From Vacuolonema iberomarrocanum LEGE 07170 (GTDB lineage: Bacteria; Cyanobacteriota; Cyanobacteriia; Elainellales; Elainellaceae): DNA of 64,000 bases. The number at the start of each line of letters is the position of its first letter. Position 1 is the stretch's first letter. The translations under genes were made by a program, and so were the position numbers. Of this stretch, positions 17,001-25,742 are shown piece after piece. The stretch covers positions 1-64,000 of the forward strand of contig JADEXA010000019.1 in assembly GCA_015207365.1 (NCBI GenBank). Direction: 5' to 3'. The notes under the pieces are model-generated. The model ran no database searches. It worked only from the letters and a program-made list of their open reading frames with translations, and was not told the origin of the DNA.

Positions 17001-19276
17001 GCGTCCTTAAAGAGCCGGAACTTGGCAATGCAGGCGAAGGAGCTGTCGAGGATGGAGGCCAGTTGGTCGTAGGAATCTTGCAAATCCTGCTCTAGGCGCT
17101 TGCGATCGCTAATGTCGCGCACCATAAATAGCACTTCATCGTCGCCACTTTTGAGAATTCTGATTTCCTCATAGCTCCAACCATCTGCAGTCGATAGCTG
17201 ATGTTCGTAAACTTGCAGCTCGCCAGTGCGCAGGGCTGATTGAATGTAATCGTTCTGCCGTTCGGCAATTGAGGTTGGCAAAAATTCTGCAACCGTCCGC
17301 CCCACCGGATCGCACCCGTTAAAGAACAAATCCAAGTGCATGGAATCGGTTACCAATTCTCGATATCGACCATCTGCCCCAATACGGATGAGCAGATCGG
17401 GGATGGCCGATAGGATGGCACGAGTCTTGGCCTCGCTCTGACGTAGGGCGGTTTCCGTATGTTTGCGATCGCTCACATCTTCAACAATGCCGACCATCCG
17501 CACAGGGTTGCCTTGCTCATCCCAAATCGCTTGTCCCCGCTCGCGTATCCAGATATAGTGCCCATCGCGATGGCGCATACGAAATTCCACGTCGTAGCGT
17601 TCGCCCGTTTCTAGATGCCGACAGCACGCTGTATACACCCGATCATGATCGTCAGGATGAATACGAGCAATCTCGGCCTGCACCGTGGTATGGGACGAAC
17701 AGCGATCGCCATAGCCAAGAATGTCCCAATGGCGATCGGATGCCGTGCCAAGATCTGTCACCAGATTCCAATCCCACACTCCTTCGCCAATGATTTGATG
17801 AACCACCAACGCATCGCGCTCGCTCGTTAGCCGGAGCTGTTGATAGAGATTGGCCTGATGCAGGGCGATCGCTAGCTGGTTCGCCATCCGTTTTGCCAGA
17901 GCGATTTCATCGGGGACCCAAGATCGATGCGCTTTCCCCAGGTTCAAGCTACCCCAAACGGCACCATCCACAGCAATTGGAACCAGCAACCACGCCCCCG
18001 ACTCTTGCGGTGCCAGTGCCTGAAGGATAGGGTCATCTGTGTTCGCCGTAACGGTGGTCTGAACGATGTGTAATTGCTTGAGCTGTTCAGCAAAGGCCGT
18101 TCCCATGTCTGGTACCGTCATGCCACAGGGCTCGAAGCACCGGGTATTTCGTCGATAACACCGTAAATGCCGCCAACAGGTCTCGCTTTGCGCATACTGC
18201 AGGATGGACGCATCTGCATCCAAATAGGCCGAAATAGCGGAGAGGGAACGGGCCAAGAGGGTGTCGACCTCAAGGGAACTGTGAATCGCTTGCACCACGG
18301 TGCTAAACGCATGTTCTCTCTGGGCTCTCTCCTGTGAGTCGAGTTCCGCCTGCTTTTGCGCCGTGATGTCGAGATAGGCGATCGCCACACCCTGCGCCTC
18401 CAGCGGCAGCGGGGCCACACTCACTGACAGCCATCGCATCGCCCCATCTGGATGTGAAATGCGTTGTTCCCATCCCTGAATCACCCGCTGTTCGCGGAGC
18501 GCCTCGACGATGGGGGACGCTTCCGCTGGCATGGGGCGACTATCCCAATCACCCGCCGCCTGACTGGACACATCAAAGATGCACTGATGATGGCTGATAT
18601 CGGCACTGCCAAGAATCGTCGTAGAGGCAGGATTGATCTCTATAAAATGCCCATCTGCATCGGTTATTGCCATACCGATGGGCAACCGCTCAAAGATAGC
18701 CTGATACTTCCGCTGGCTGGCTTGCAGCTGTTGATTAGAGGCTTGCAAAGCATGAATTTCTGCGTTCAGCTCGGCGATCCGCTGAGCGGCTTGTTGCTCA
18801 GTCGCTTGCATGGTTTGCGCCAGGGCGCGTTCACGTTGTCGCTGCTCCGTCACATCTTGCAAGGTCAGCAACTGCAATCCGGGCAGGGCATTTGCGATCG
18901 CTGAATAGTGAATTTCTCGAACCGACCCATCCGGGCGCACCACGCAAGTCGCTCCCTGACTCGGCCACGAAGGGTCATCAGAGGGTTGAATCAACTCTGC
19001 AATCGCCCGTCCCACTAATCGTTCGTGAGCCAGCGCAAATAGTTTAGTCGCAGCAGCATTAGCTCGGACACAGCGCCCTTGTGCATTGGCAAGCAGCATG
19101 GCATCCAAGGCTCTGTCAAAAAAGGTATGCAGGCAACACCGCATCGATTGTGCCACCTTTGGCATATGCAAATCGGGAAATCCTTCTCTGCAGAGCTCCG
19201 CTGACCCAGAAAATAGCTGTTCGTCTAAGTTGTCCATCTGATTATCTGGCCATCCATCCAATCCATCTGGAACCAT
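14036..19276 (-). CDS. Multi-PAS/GAF sensor histidine kinase with a putative DXCF cyanobacteriochrome GAF
   Basis: This 1746-residue soluble kinase has two N-terminal PAS domains (about 50-310), a GAF (320-480), five PAS/PAC units (490-1125), a GAF at about 1134-1300 and a third GAF (1330-1480). A HisKA domain follows with phospho-acceptor His1507 in VSHELRTPMAS, then HATPase (about 1615-1735) with NNACKYTPPG and GGTGLGLALVK. The second GAF carries the motif DECF (1199-1202) and, 28 residues after its Cys1201, a second cysteine (Cys1229, GDCLVGFMRV), then LWGLLIAHACAEPRQWQ. That pattern and spacing match DXCF-type cyanobacteriochromes, which bind a bilin and sense blue/green light, but Leu replaces the usual His after the canonical Cys. 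No receiver gene is adjacent. The output partner is unknown. Confidence 0.9.
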   Translation of the reverse strand: MVPDGLDGWPDNQMDNLDEQLFSGSAELCREGFPDLHMPKVAQSMRCCLHTFFDRALDAMLLANAQGRCVRANAAATKLFALAHERLVGRAIAELIQPSDDPSWPSQGATCVVRPDGSVREIHYSAIANALPGLQLLTLQDVTEQRQRERALAQTMQATEQQAAQRIAELNAEIHALQASNQQLQASQRKYQAIFERLPIGMAITDADGHFIEINPASTTILGSADISHHQCIFDVSSQAAGDWDSRPMPAEASPIVEALREQRVIQGWEQRISHPDGAMRWLSVSVAPLPLEAQGVAIAYLDITAQKQAELDSQERAQREHAFSTVVQAIHSSLEVDTLLARSLSAISAYLDADASILQYAQSETCWRHLRCYRRNTRCFEPCGMTVPDMGTAFAEQLKQLHIVQTTVTANTDDPILQALAPQESGAWLLVPIAVDGAVWGSLNLGKAHRSWVPDEIALAKRMANQLAIALHQANLYQQLRLTSERDALVVHQIIGEGVWDWNLVTDLGTASDRHWDILGYGDRCSSHTTVQAEIARIHPDDHDRVYTACCRHLETGERYDVEFRMRHRDGHYIWIRERGQAIWDEQGNPVRMVGIVEDVSDRKHTETALRQSEAKTRAILSAIPDLLIRIGADGRYRELVTDSMHLDLFFNGCDPVGRTVAEFLPTSIAERQNDYIQSALRTGELQVYEHQLSTADGWSYEEIRILKSGDDEVLFMVRDISDRKRLEQDLQDSYDQLASILDSSFACIAKFRLFKDASCIYDYVSPKSTAIYGYSPEELMRNPDLWRLHIVPDDVARVVQPTIQAVFDGQTRGDLEYRFHHRNGSIRWVRENITARRDEAQDCWIITTVAIDVSQRKYTEIALQESEAFRRKITELAPIAIFIYDFNLGTLVFCNPAYESILGYTLQEIQAMGADFLPTIFHPDDRANLEAHVRTLRDDRDGRVYEVEYAYRRKDGSTMFGYSREMVLTRNPDGTAAQTLGFGLDITVRKTMELALRQREYEFRALAENAPDCIVRCDRHYRFLYVNPMVARTMGIDSAQFLGRTSEELGWPRDLVQLLHQSMEQAFVTGQEQVLEYKFPQEMGYSVYSSQIVPERDTEGEIISVLMIARDITALMQAQDALIHQADRERTLRLITQHMRETLDLKTILSAAVTEVQRVLNADRTLIFRLNSDRSGIVIQEAVRPEFPSVLNICWKDECFAAECYDFYCQGEGRIVSDLSLNEWGDCLVGFMRVTQVKSKIVAPITQRHTDGSIHLWGLLIAHACAEPRQWQADELELLQQVADQLAIATQQSELYQQVQQWAETLEEQVQERTATLQQALDFEALLKRITDRVRDSLDEDQILETAVRELGLKLRLECCDTGIYNADRTISTITHEFTRTLTPAKGKTCEIAKAAHGDIYSAVFAGITSQFCDRVSSTLRPDRMRLTILVCPIRDDQATLGDIWLMRTSDHYFSDLEIRLVKQVATQCAIALRQARLFKATQMQVAELKRLHQLKDDFLSTVSHELRTPMASIKMATELLEVQLKEQSVLPLEFPDGEEDGAIARYFNILKAEGIREITLIDDLLDLTRLDAKTEPLHLAAVQLQDWLPYLLETFLARAQQHHQQLTMAIAPDLPCVTTDLSYLQRIINELLNNACKYTPPGESIALDAVMEDGRLLLTIANSGIEIPLAERDRIFERFYRIPNGDPWKHGGTGLGLALVKAMVEYLQGKIWVEADSGQTRFLIQLPIQLQGKAVADPQTSRS

Positions 19277-19454
19277 AGTGACTGTCCCGATTTGTTCGCC
19301 ATACTCAAATCCAACTGTCCGCTCACAAAAGCGGTAACATCAGGGTTCCCAGATCAAGGGCAATTCGGTTAATAGATAACGCAAAACATATGCAACGCTT
19401 GGACACAGGACGTTGCAGCACCCCAACGCAGCACAGCGTTACCGACAGCGGCGA

Positions 19455-22106
19455 TTAGTCCACATAGGCAACGGTTACGCCGCTGCCACCATCGGCTTGA
19501 GCGGCGGGCTCAAAGCGAGAAATTTGAGGATGTTGCTTGAGAAAGTCCTGCACCCCTTGCCGCAGCTTACCCGTACCATGCCCGTGGATGATCCACAGCG
19601 GCCCTGGCTGGGCACTGGCGATCGCCCGATCCAGCGTAATCTCGGCATCGGCCACTCGACTCCCCCGCAGATCTAGGGTGTTACGGGATGTGCGCACCGC
19701 AGGAGCTTGGGCACGGGGGCTGGCGTTTTCTTCTGTCGGTTTTGTGGAGGCGGCAGGTTTGGCAGTAGCAGGCTTGGCTTTGGGGGGCGGAACCACCGCC
19801 TTTTCGCCCTGCAACGATTCCACATCGGCCAGGAGAACGGTCATCTTCATCAGGCCAAAGCGCACCGTGAGTTCCCCATCATCATCGGCCTCTGCCAGTA
19901 CTTCAGCCGTTTGCCCCAAGCGGGGAATGCGAACGCGATCGCCCACCTTTGGCTGAAATCCTGGAGGGGGTTTGGGGGGTTGACGCTTTGAGGGCAAATG
20001 GCGATCGGACAAGTTGTTGAGCGTATCGGTTGCCTGCTGAGCATCCTGGGCTGTAGCATCCTTGCCCCGTTGCAGTTGTCGGATCACCTGCGCCACTTCA
20101 CGTTTCGCCTGGGCGATCGCCTTTTGCACTTCAACTTCTTGCTGTTGTAACAGCTCCTGTTCTCGCTGCTTCAACATATCGGCTTTGCGCGATACCTCCT
20201 GGTGCAAGCGCTCGGTACGCTGCATCAAAAATTCGGCTTCGCGATGCTTGGCTTCCTGTTGCCGCCGCTGCTCTTCTAGCCCAGCGATAATCTGGTTTAC
20301 ATCCTGGGTTGCCTCCACTCCAGCGCTGTCTTGCGCTGCTTCCACAATTTCGCGATTCAGCCCGAGCCGTTGGGCAATGGTCAATGCATTCGATCGCCCC
20401 GGAATTCCCCACAACAACCGATAGGTGGGCGACAGTGACAGATCATCAAACTCCACAGAAGCATTTTCAAACCGTTCATCGTCATACTTCAGCGCCTTGA
20501 GTTCGCCATAGTGGGTGGTCGCAATGGTGAGGGGAACATGGTCGGCCAGATGGCGCAAAAGGGCGATCGCCAGGGCACTCCCTTCGGTGGGGTCGGTGCC
20601 TGCCCCCACTTCGTCGAGGAGGATGAGAGGGTAGATGGGTGTAGGGGCTTTGTCATGAGCGCTTAGCTGAGCCGTGGCGGGGTGTATGGGAGCGGAGGGA
20701 CGCGCGTCAGTAGAAGATGGATGGATTTCGGTGAGAATGCGACTGATGCGACGGATATGTCCGGAGAAGGTCGAGAGGCTTTGCTGGAGAGACTGTTCAT
20801 CGCCAATATCGGCAAGGATATGGGAAAACCAGGGCAGTTCTACCGGTTCGCGAGCCGGGATGAATAGCCCCGCTTTTGCCATCAACGCAGCCAAACCTAG
20901 AGTTTTGAGGGTGACGGTTTTGCCCCCGGTGTTGGGGCCTGTGATGGCGACGACACGAATGCTGGGTCGAATCACCAGATCAATGGGCACGACCGCTGAG
21001 CCGTTTTCGTGCTTTTCCTGCCATACCAACAGCGGATGGCGGAGCTGACGCAAGACGATCGCATCTTCGGACGTTTGGAGGGTGGGGGGTGGAGGGTGAC
21101 TTATCGTCGCTGGATGGTCGGAGGCGGCGTCCTCGTCGGCAAACGTCAAGCCACCATCGGCCATCGCCACTCCAAACTTGATAAATCGAGGAGGGTTCGC
21201 CCCCAGCCAATGGGCGTAGCGGGCACGGGCAGCAGCCAAGTCGAGGGTCGTGGCGATCGCCAATAACGCTTCCAGATCATCCACAACCTCGGCCACCTGT
21301 TCTGTCAGTGCCCGCCGCACCGCCTCTTCTTCAACTTGCTCCTGTCGCCACAGTTGCCGCAGGGTATTGCCCCAGCTCACGATGGCGCTGGGCTCGGTGT
21401 AGAGGGTGGCACCACTGGTCGAGGTATCGTGAACAACGCCACGAATCACATCCTTATGGGTAACTTTGACGGGAATGACAAAGCGATCGCCCCGTTGAGT
21501 AATCACGGTTTCCTGCACCGCATTGGGATGCTGCTGCATGATGTTTTGCAGCTTGCTATAGATGCGATCGCGCTGTTGCCGAATCTGCTCTCGGATGCCA
21601 CCGAGTTTGGGGCTAGCGCGATCCGCCACATTGCCCCGGTCGTCGATACACCGATGGATCTCCTGTTCCAGCTCAGGATAGGTGCGCAGCGGTTCGACCA
21701 ACGCTTGCAGCGTCGGCACCTCTTCCTGCGCATCAATCATCCGTCGCAGCGTCCGCGCCCCCGCCAGGGTGGTGGCGATCGCCAGCAATTCGCCCCCACT
21801 CAGCACCCCATGGACGCGCGCCCGCTCCAGCGCTTCGCCAACATCCTGAATGCCGTCAAACTTGAGCCCACCAGCCAGTTCGACCTCCAGCCGATAGACC
21901 TCTTTCGTCTGCGCTAGTAAATTCTCGCTCTCTGTCTGGGTGTCAGGAATTCGGAGATGGCGCAGGGCGATCGCCCCCAACTTGGTCGCCGCAAAGGTTG
22001 CCACCTGCCCACACAGCCGCGACCACTCCAACAGATTCAACGTTTCCGCCTGTACCGAATCACCCTGCACCAAAGCAGCCTTCCCCGTCTCAACTCTCCT
22101 CTCCAT
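19455..22106 (-). CDS. mutS2: Endonuclease MutS2
   Basis: An 883-residue MutS2 protein. The core domain begins at ETLNLLEWSRLCGQVATFAATKLG. The ATPase has Walker A GPNTGGKTVTLKTLG, Walker B LILLDEVGAGTDPTEGSALA and the TTHYGELKALKYDDERFENASVEFD region. A long coiled coil (EEQRRQQEAKHREAEFLMQ onward) leads to the C-terminal Smr nuclease domain with LDLRGSRVADAEITLDRAI and IIHGHGTGKLRQGVQDFL. MutS2 suppresses recombination and is not a mismatch-repair MutS. Two low-complexity Pro/Ser/Thr-rich insertions, one just before Walker B, are unusual in length. The gene appears monocistronic. Confidence 0.95.
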   Translation of the reverse strand: MERRVETGKAALVQGDSVQAETLNLLEWSRLCGQVATFAATKLGAIALRHLRIPDTQTESENLLAQTKEVYRLEVELAGGLKFDGIQDVGEALERARVHGVLSGGELLAIATTLAGARTLRRMIDAQEEVPTLQALVEPLRTYPELEQEIHRCIDDRGNVADRASPKLGGIREQIRQQRDRIYSKLQNIMQQHPNAVQETVITQRGDRFVIPVKVTHKDVIRGVVHDTSTSGATLYTEPSAIVSWGNTLRQLWRQEQVEEEAVRRALTEQVAEVVDDLEALLAIATTLDLAAARARYAHWLGANPPRFIKFGVAMADGGLTFADEDAASDHPATISHPPPPTLQTSEDAIVLRQLRHPLLVWQEKHENGSAVVPIDLVIRPSIRVVAITGPNTGGKTVTLKTLGLAALMAKAGLFIPAREPVELPWFSHILADIGDEQSLQQSLSTFSGHIRRISRILTEIHPSSTDARPSAPIHPATAQLSAHDKAPTPIYPLILLDEVGAGTDPTEGSALAIALLRHLADHVPLTIATTHYGELKALKYDDERFENASVEFDDLSLSPTYRLLWGIPGRSNALTIAQRLGLNREIVEAAQDSAGVEATQDVNQIIAGLEEQRRQQEAKHREAEFLMQRTERLHQEVSRKADMLKQREQELLQQQEVEVQKAIAQAKREVAQVIRQLQRGKDATAQDAQQATDTLNNLSDRHLPSKRQPPKPPPGFQPKVGDRVRIPRLGQTAEVLAEADDDGELTVRFGLMKMTVLLADVESLQGEKAVVPPPKAKPATAKPAASTKPTEENASPRAQAPAVRTSRNTLDLRGSRVADAEITLDRAIASAQPGPLWIIHGHGTGKLRQGVQDFLKQHPQISRFEPAAQADGGSGVTVAYVD

Positions 22107-22573
22107 TATGCCTGAGGGTTTTTACGGATGCTGCATCACCATGCAAGGTCGCCAGCGTTGGATAATGCATCAGGAGTCATCCATCACAAATTGGGTTAAC
22201 GCAGGCTGATTTTGCGCATGAACCCGCAGCATGCATGTATTTCTTTCTTTTGGAGCCACCGTGTTTCTACCCTCTCCCCTCGATTCCATAAAGCCTTTAC
22301 AATCAGGACAACTAGATCGCTTCTTTCAAGGGTGCCGTTGAATGAAATTGAGAGCTAGAATCAACGTCCTATCGCATGCTGGTCTGAGATTTTGCCCAGG
22401 CAAGCGGTAGCAATTGCGCTCTTCCGCTTAGATTTTCATCCGGTATCGGCTTTCACCCACTTTTTTTCCTGATCATTTGCAGGGTTCTGTAACGAGCGAC
22501 AGAAACCTTGAGCATTTTGAAGAAAGGTTGGCAGGGCACGGCTCTTTCACCACGGCTCAACTCCGCAGCACGA
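22107..22573. other. Divergent intergenic region mutS2 / sensor kinase
   Basis: These 467 bases should carry both promoters. I see no long hairpin, repeat family member or small gene here. Confidence 0.3.
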
Positions 22574-24907
22574 ATGAAACCAGAAGCAACCCCTCCTTAT
22601 CAGGCATCATCTTCCACCCCGGCATCCCATAACACTTCGGAGGCGTCGCCTACCGCTGAGAACGTGAGTGGGGGGGCAACCGTTGCTGCCTTCTCTCCTG
22701 CCCTTCTGTCTCATGCCCTCGATTATCTACCCCACCCCGCCTACCTAAAGGACAGCCACCAGCGGCTGCTATGGGTCAATACCGCCTTTTGCGAGTTTTT
22801 TGGAACCACCCTCGATCGCTGCCGAGCCCAACCCGAAGCGGTATTTCTCACGACCCTGACCGCCCCTGATGGTAGCCCCATACAAGTCGAAGACCACCAC
22901 GCCATAACAGCTACACCGATCACAGAGGAACGCATCGCCACCAATGCCATCGGCGAGTCACGGGTTGTCTCAGTGACGGGCAGCTGGTGCACGGAGGATA
23001 CAGAGGAAGGCTACTGGTTGATTAGCCTCATTGATATTACCGATCTGCGAGCCGAAGCCCGAGAGCTCAAGCGCATTACGCGGCTATCGGAAGTAGCCAG
23101 ACAAGCGGTCAACGAAGGGCTGTGGGAAATCGAGATTTCGGTGACACATCGGGGGAAATCGACCTATACGGTTTGGTGGTCGCAGCAGTTTCGGCAATTG
23201 CTGGGGTATGGAGATGACATAGAGTTTCCCAACCAACTAACCAGTTGGATTGGGATCATGCACCCCGACGATCGCGATTGGGTCTTGTCGGCTCTAAAAG
23301 CGCACCTGAAAGATGCCAGTGGCAATACGCCTTTTGACGTGGAATATCGCATGTACACCAAAACGGACGAAATGCGCTGGTTTCGTTCGGTGAGCCGATC
23401 GCTTGTGGGTGAGATCGGCAGTTCGCGTTGCATGGTCGGGATGCTGCGGGATGTGACCGATCGCAAGCTGGCCGAGGAAGAACTCCAACACCAGCAAAAT
23501 ATCCTCCGGGCCGTGCTGGACAACATTCCCCATCGAGTCTGGCTGCAAGACAAAGCGGGGCGCTATTTGGCGGTCAACCGTTCCTTTTGTGAGGCGCGAG
23601 GGCGATCGCCCGAAGAGGTGATTGGCATGAGCCCTGAGGAATTACTGCCCCCCGATCAAGTTAAAACATTCCGCGAGGAAGATGATGTCATCATGACCTC
23701 TGGCAAAACGCTCATGCTGGAAGAGGCATTGGTCACTGCCGACGACAAAATCCACTGGTTTTCGACGATCAAGTCCCCCTTTTTGGATGAACAGGGCCAG
23801 GTGATTGGGTTGACGGGCATCTCCATGGACATCACCGCGCGGAAGGAAGCCGAGGAGGCGGTGCAGCATGCCAACGAAGAGCTGGAGCATCGGGTAGAAG
23901 AACGAACCGAAACCTTGCAAAAGCTGGTGGCAACGTTGCAGAAAGAGGTGAGCGATCGCCAAAAAGCCGAAACAGCCTTGCGCCAATCCGAAACCGAACT
24001 CCGCCAAAAGGCCCAAGACCTGGAAGATACGCTGCAAAAGCTTCAGCGCACCCAAACCCAACTGGTACAAAGCGAGAAGATGTCGAGCCTAGGGCAGCTC
24101 GTCGCTGGCGTCGCCCACGAAATCAACAACCCTATCAACTTTGTCTATGGCAACCTGGTTCATGCCGGGAACTATATCCAGGATTTACTTGCCCTGCTGG
24201 AGCTATACCAAACGCACTACACCAACCCTGTCCCCGAAATCACAGCCCAGGCGCAAATCATCGATCTGGACTTTGTGGTTGAAGACTTGCCCAAGCTGCT
24301 GGCGTCGATGAATGTGGGGGCCGAGCGAATTCAGGATATCGTGCGATCGCTCCGCACCTTCTCGCGGATGGATGAGGCCGAGTTCAAAGCCGTCAACCTG
24401 CACGAGGGTATCGAAAGCACCCTACTTATCTTGCAAAATCGCTTCAAAGCCTGCGCCCCTTACTCAGAAATCAACCTCATCAAAGACTATGGCACCTTGC
24501 CCCCGGTCGAGTGCTATGCCAGCCAAATGAACCAAGTGTTCATGAACATTTTGAGCAACGCTATCGACGCTCTAGAGGAGTACAGCGTGCAGCAAAACAA
24601 CCAGGAAGGCATCGTCAAATTTAAGCCTTGCATTCGCATTGCCACCCAGGTTCGTCACCCCGACTGGGTGGCGATCGAATTGTCAGACAATGGCCCCGGC
24701 ATTCCTGAAGAATTGCAAACCCGAATTTTCGATCCCTTCTTCACGACCAAGCCCGTCGGCAAAGGCACGGGGTTGGGAATGTCGATTAGCTACCAAATTG
24801 TGACAGAACGGCATGGAGGAAGGCTTACCTGCACCTCTATTCCACCCAAAGGCACAACCTTCACCATCGAAATTCCGGTCAAGCAAAGCGAAGACGAAAC
24901 CGAATAG
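22574..24907 (+). CDS. PAS-domain sensor histidine kinase
   Basis: A soluble kinase of 777 residues from the ATG at 22574; a TTG at 22508 would add 22 residues and neither has a clear ribosome site. It has three PAS domains: LDYLPHPAYLKDSHQRLLWVN, then a PAS with PAC end SSRCMVGMLRDVTDRK, then LDNIPHRVWLQDKAGRYLAVN. A coiled coil follows (ELEHRVEERTETLQKLVAT and TLQKLQRTQTQLVQSEKM), then a HisKA of the cyanobacterial GVAHEINNPINF type with His515, and HATPase with NNGPGI-like LSDNGPGIPEELQ and GKGTGLGMSISYQI. There is no receiver domain. Signal and partner are unknown. Confidence 0.92.
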   Translation: MKPEATPPYQASSSTPASHNTSEASPTAENVSGGATVAAFSPALLSHALDYLPHPAYLKDSHQRLLWVNTAFCEFFGTTLDRCRAQPEAVFLTTLTAPDGSPIQVEDHHAITATPITEERIATNAIGESRVVSVTGSWCTEDTEEGYWLISLIDITDLRAEARELKRITRLSEVARQAVNEGLWEIEISVTHRGKSTYTVWWSQQFRQLLGYGDDIEFPNQLTSWIGIMHPDDRDWVLSALKAHLKDASGNTPFDVEYRMYTKTDEMRWFRSVSRSLVGEIGSSRCMVGMLRDVTDRKLAEEELQHQQNILRAVLDNIPHRVWLQDKAGRYLAVNRSFCEARGRSPEEVIGMSPEELLPPDQVKTFREEDDVIMTSGKTLMLEEALVTADDKIHWFSTIKSPFLDEQGQVIGLTGISMDITARKEAEEAVQHANEELEHRVEERTETLQKLVATLQKEVSDRQKAETALRQSETELRQKAQDLEDTLQKLQRTQTQLVQSEKMSSLGQLVAGVAHEINNPINFVYGNLVHAGNYIQDLLALLELYQTHYTNPVPEITAQAQIIDLDFVVEDLPKLLASMNVGAERIQDIVRSLRTFSRMDEAEFKAVNLHEGIESTLLILQNRFKACAPYSEINLIKDYGTLPPVECYASQMNQVFMNILSNAIDALEEYSVQQNNQEGIVKFKPCIRIATQVRHPDWVAIELSDNGPGIPEELQTRIFDPFFTTKPVGKGTGLGMSISYQIVTERHGGRLTCTSIPPKGTTFTIEIPVKQSEDETE

Positions 24908-25076
24908 CCAGACAACAACCCAGATGCCGAACTAAGCTAATGCAACTCAGGGATACGTTCCTTAGTGGCTAGCGATCGCGCCATCCAGAGTATTTAACTC
25001 TAGTATTCCTGATGTTTGGAGAAAGAAGCGAACAATGCTACTGATAGTTCCAGCTTTCTTCAGAGGAAACAAATTC

Positions 25077-25682
25077 ATGAAGTCAGGTACTCGACGAGCT
25101 TCATTGGTATGGACATTTATTCCTATGATTTTGGCACTGAACATACCTGCCATAGCTCATGCTCAGCCTGCCCCTATTTGCACAAGAGACGGGAGTTATG
25201 AACCAGCATCGGATATATATCGGGAAGTAGAGCTACACCAACTCGGGATTGCTGTTTCAATTCCTGAAAATTACAGGGCAATGGAAAGACAGAATTGGTC
25301 TGTTCTTATCTTACATCCCGATGATTTTGACTGGCTTCAATGCTTATCTAGAGGTGGCATTGGCGGAGGTGGTTATTATTACGAGGAAATTGCTCTGGTT
25401 GAACCTGATCCATCAATGCTGGATATGCGAGAGCAAGCAATGTGGACGGTAGGACATAGGAGAAATCGGGATGGATCGCGGAGTCCTGGTGCCTCTACCA
25501 CAATCCCTTACCAACAAGGTAGTTTGCAAGGGTATATCGTCACCTCTGAAACGGGCACCAGCGCTGTCTTCCTTGGACCTGCTAACAATTCTGAGCAACT
25601 GATTCGTGTTTCAGCCGCATGTGATTGTGAAGTACATCTCGAAGACATAACGGATTTGCTCGGGCGAATCCGACTGTTCTAG
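25077..25682 (+). CDS. Secreted protein of unknown function
   Basis: From the ATG at 25077 the protein is 201 residues and begins with a good Sec signal peptide (basic MKSGTRR, hydrophobic LVWTFIPMILALNIPAI, cleavage after AHA). The sequence AGAGGA lies at proper distance before this ATG, which favours it over the upstream ATG at 25035. The mature part has a few cysteines, a glycine-rich RGGIGGGGYYYEE turn and no family I recognise. It is likely periplasmic or extracellular. GC content is a little lower than in neighbouring genes. It is convergent with the DICT kinase. Confidence 0.75.
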   Translation: MKSGTRRASLVWTFIPMILALNIPAIAHAQPAPICTRDGSYEPASDIYREVELHQLGIAVSIPENYRAMERQNWSVLILHPDDFDWLQCLSRGGIGGGGYYYEEIALVEPDPSMLDMREQAMWTVGHRRNRDGSRSPGASTTIPYQQGSLQGYIVTSETGTSAVFLGPANNSEQLIRVSAACDCEVHLEDITDLLGRIRLF

Positions 25683-25742
25683 TGCGATTACACCTACAGC
25701 TATAACTTCTTAAGTTGCTAAAGCTTTATCTCTAACTCCAGG

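Noticed and set aside
17830..18330. First GAF domain of the large kinase as a second bilin-binding domain
   Set aside because: It has several cysteines but lacks the DXCF motif, the canonical Cys region and the LWGLLIAH signature of cyanobacteriochromes.
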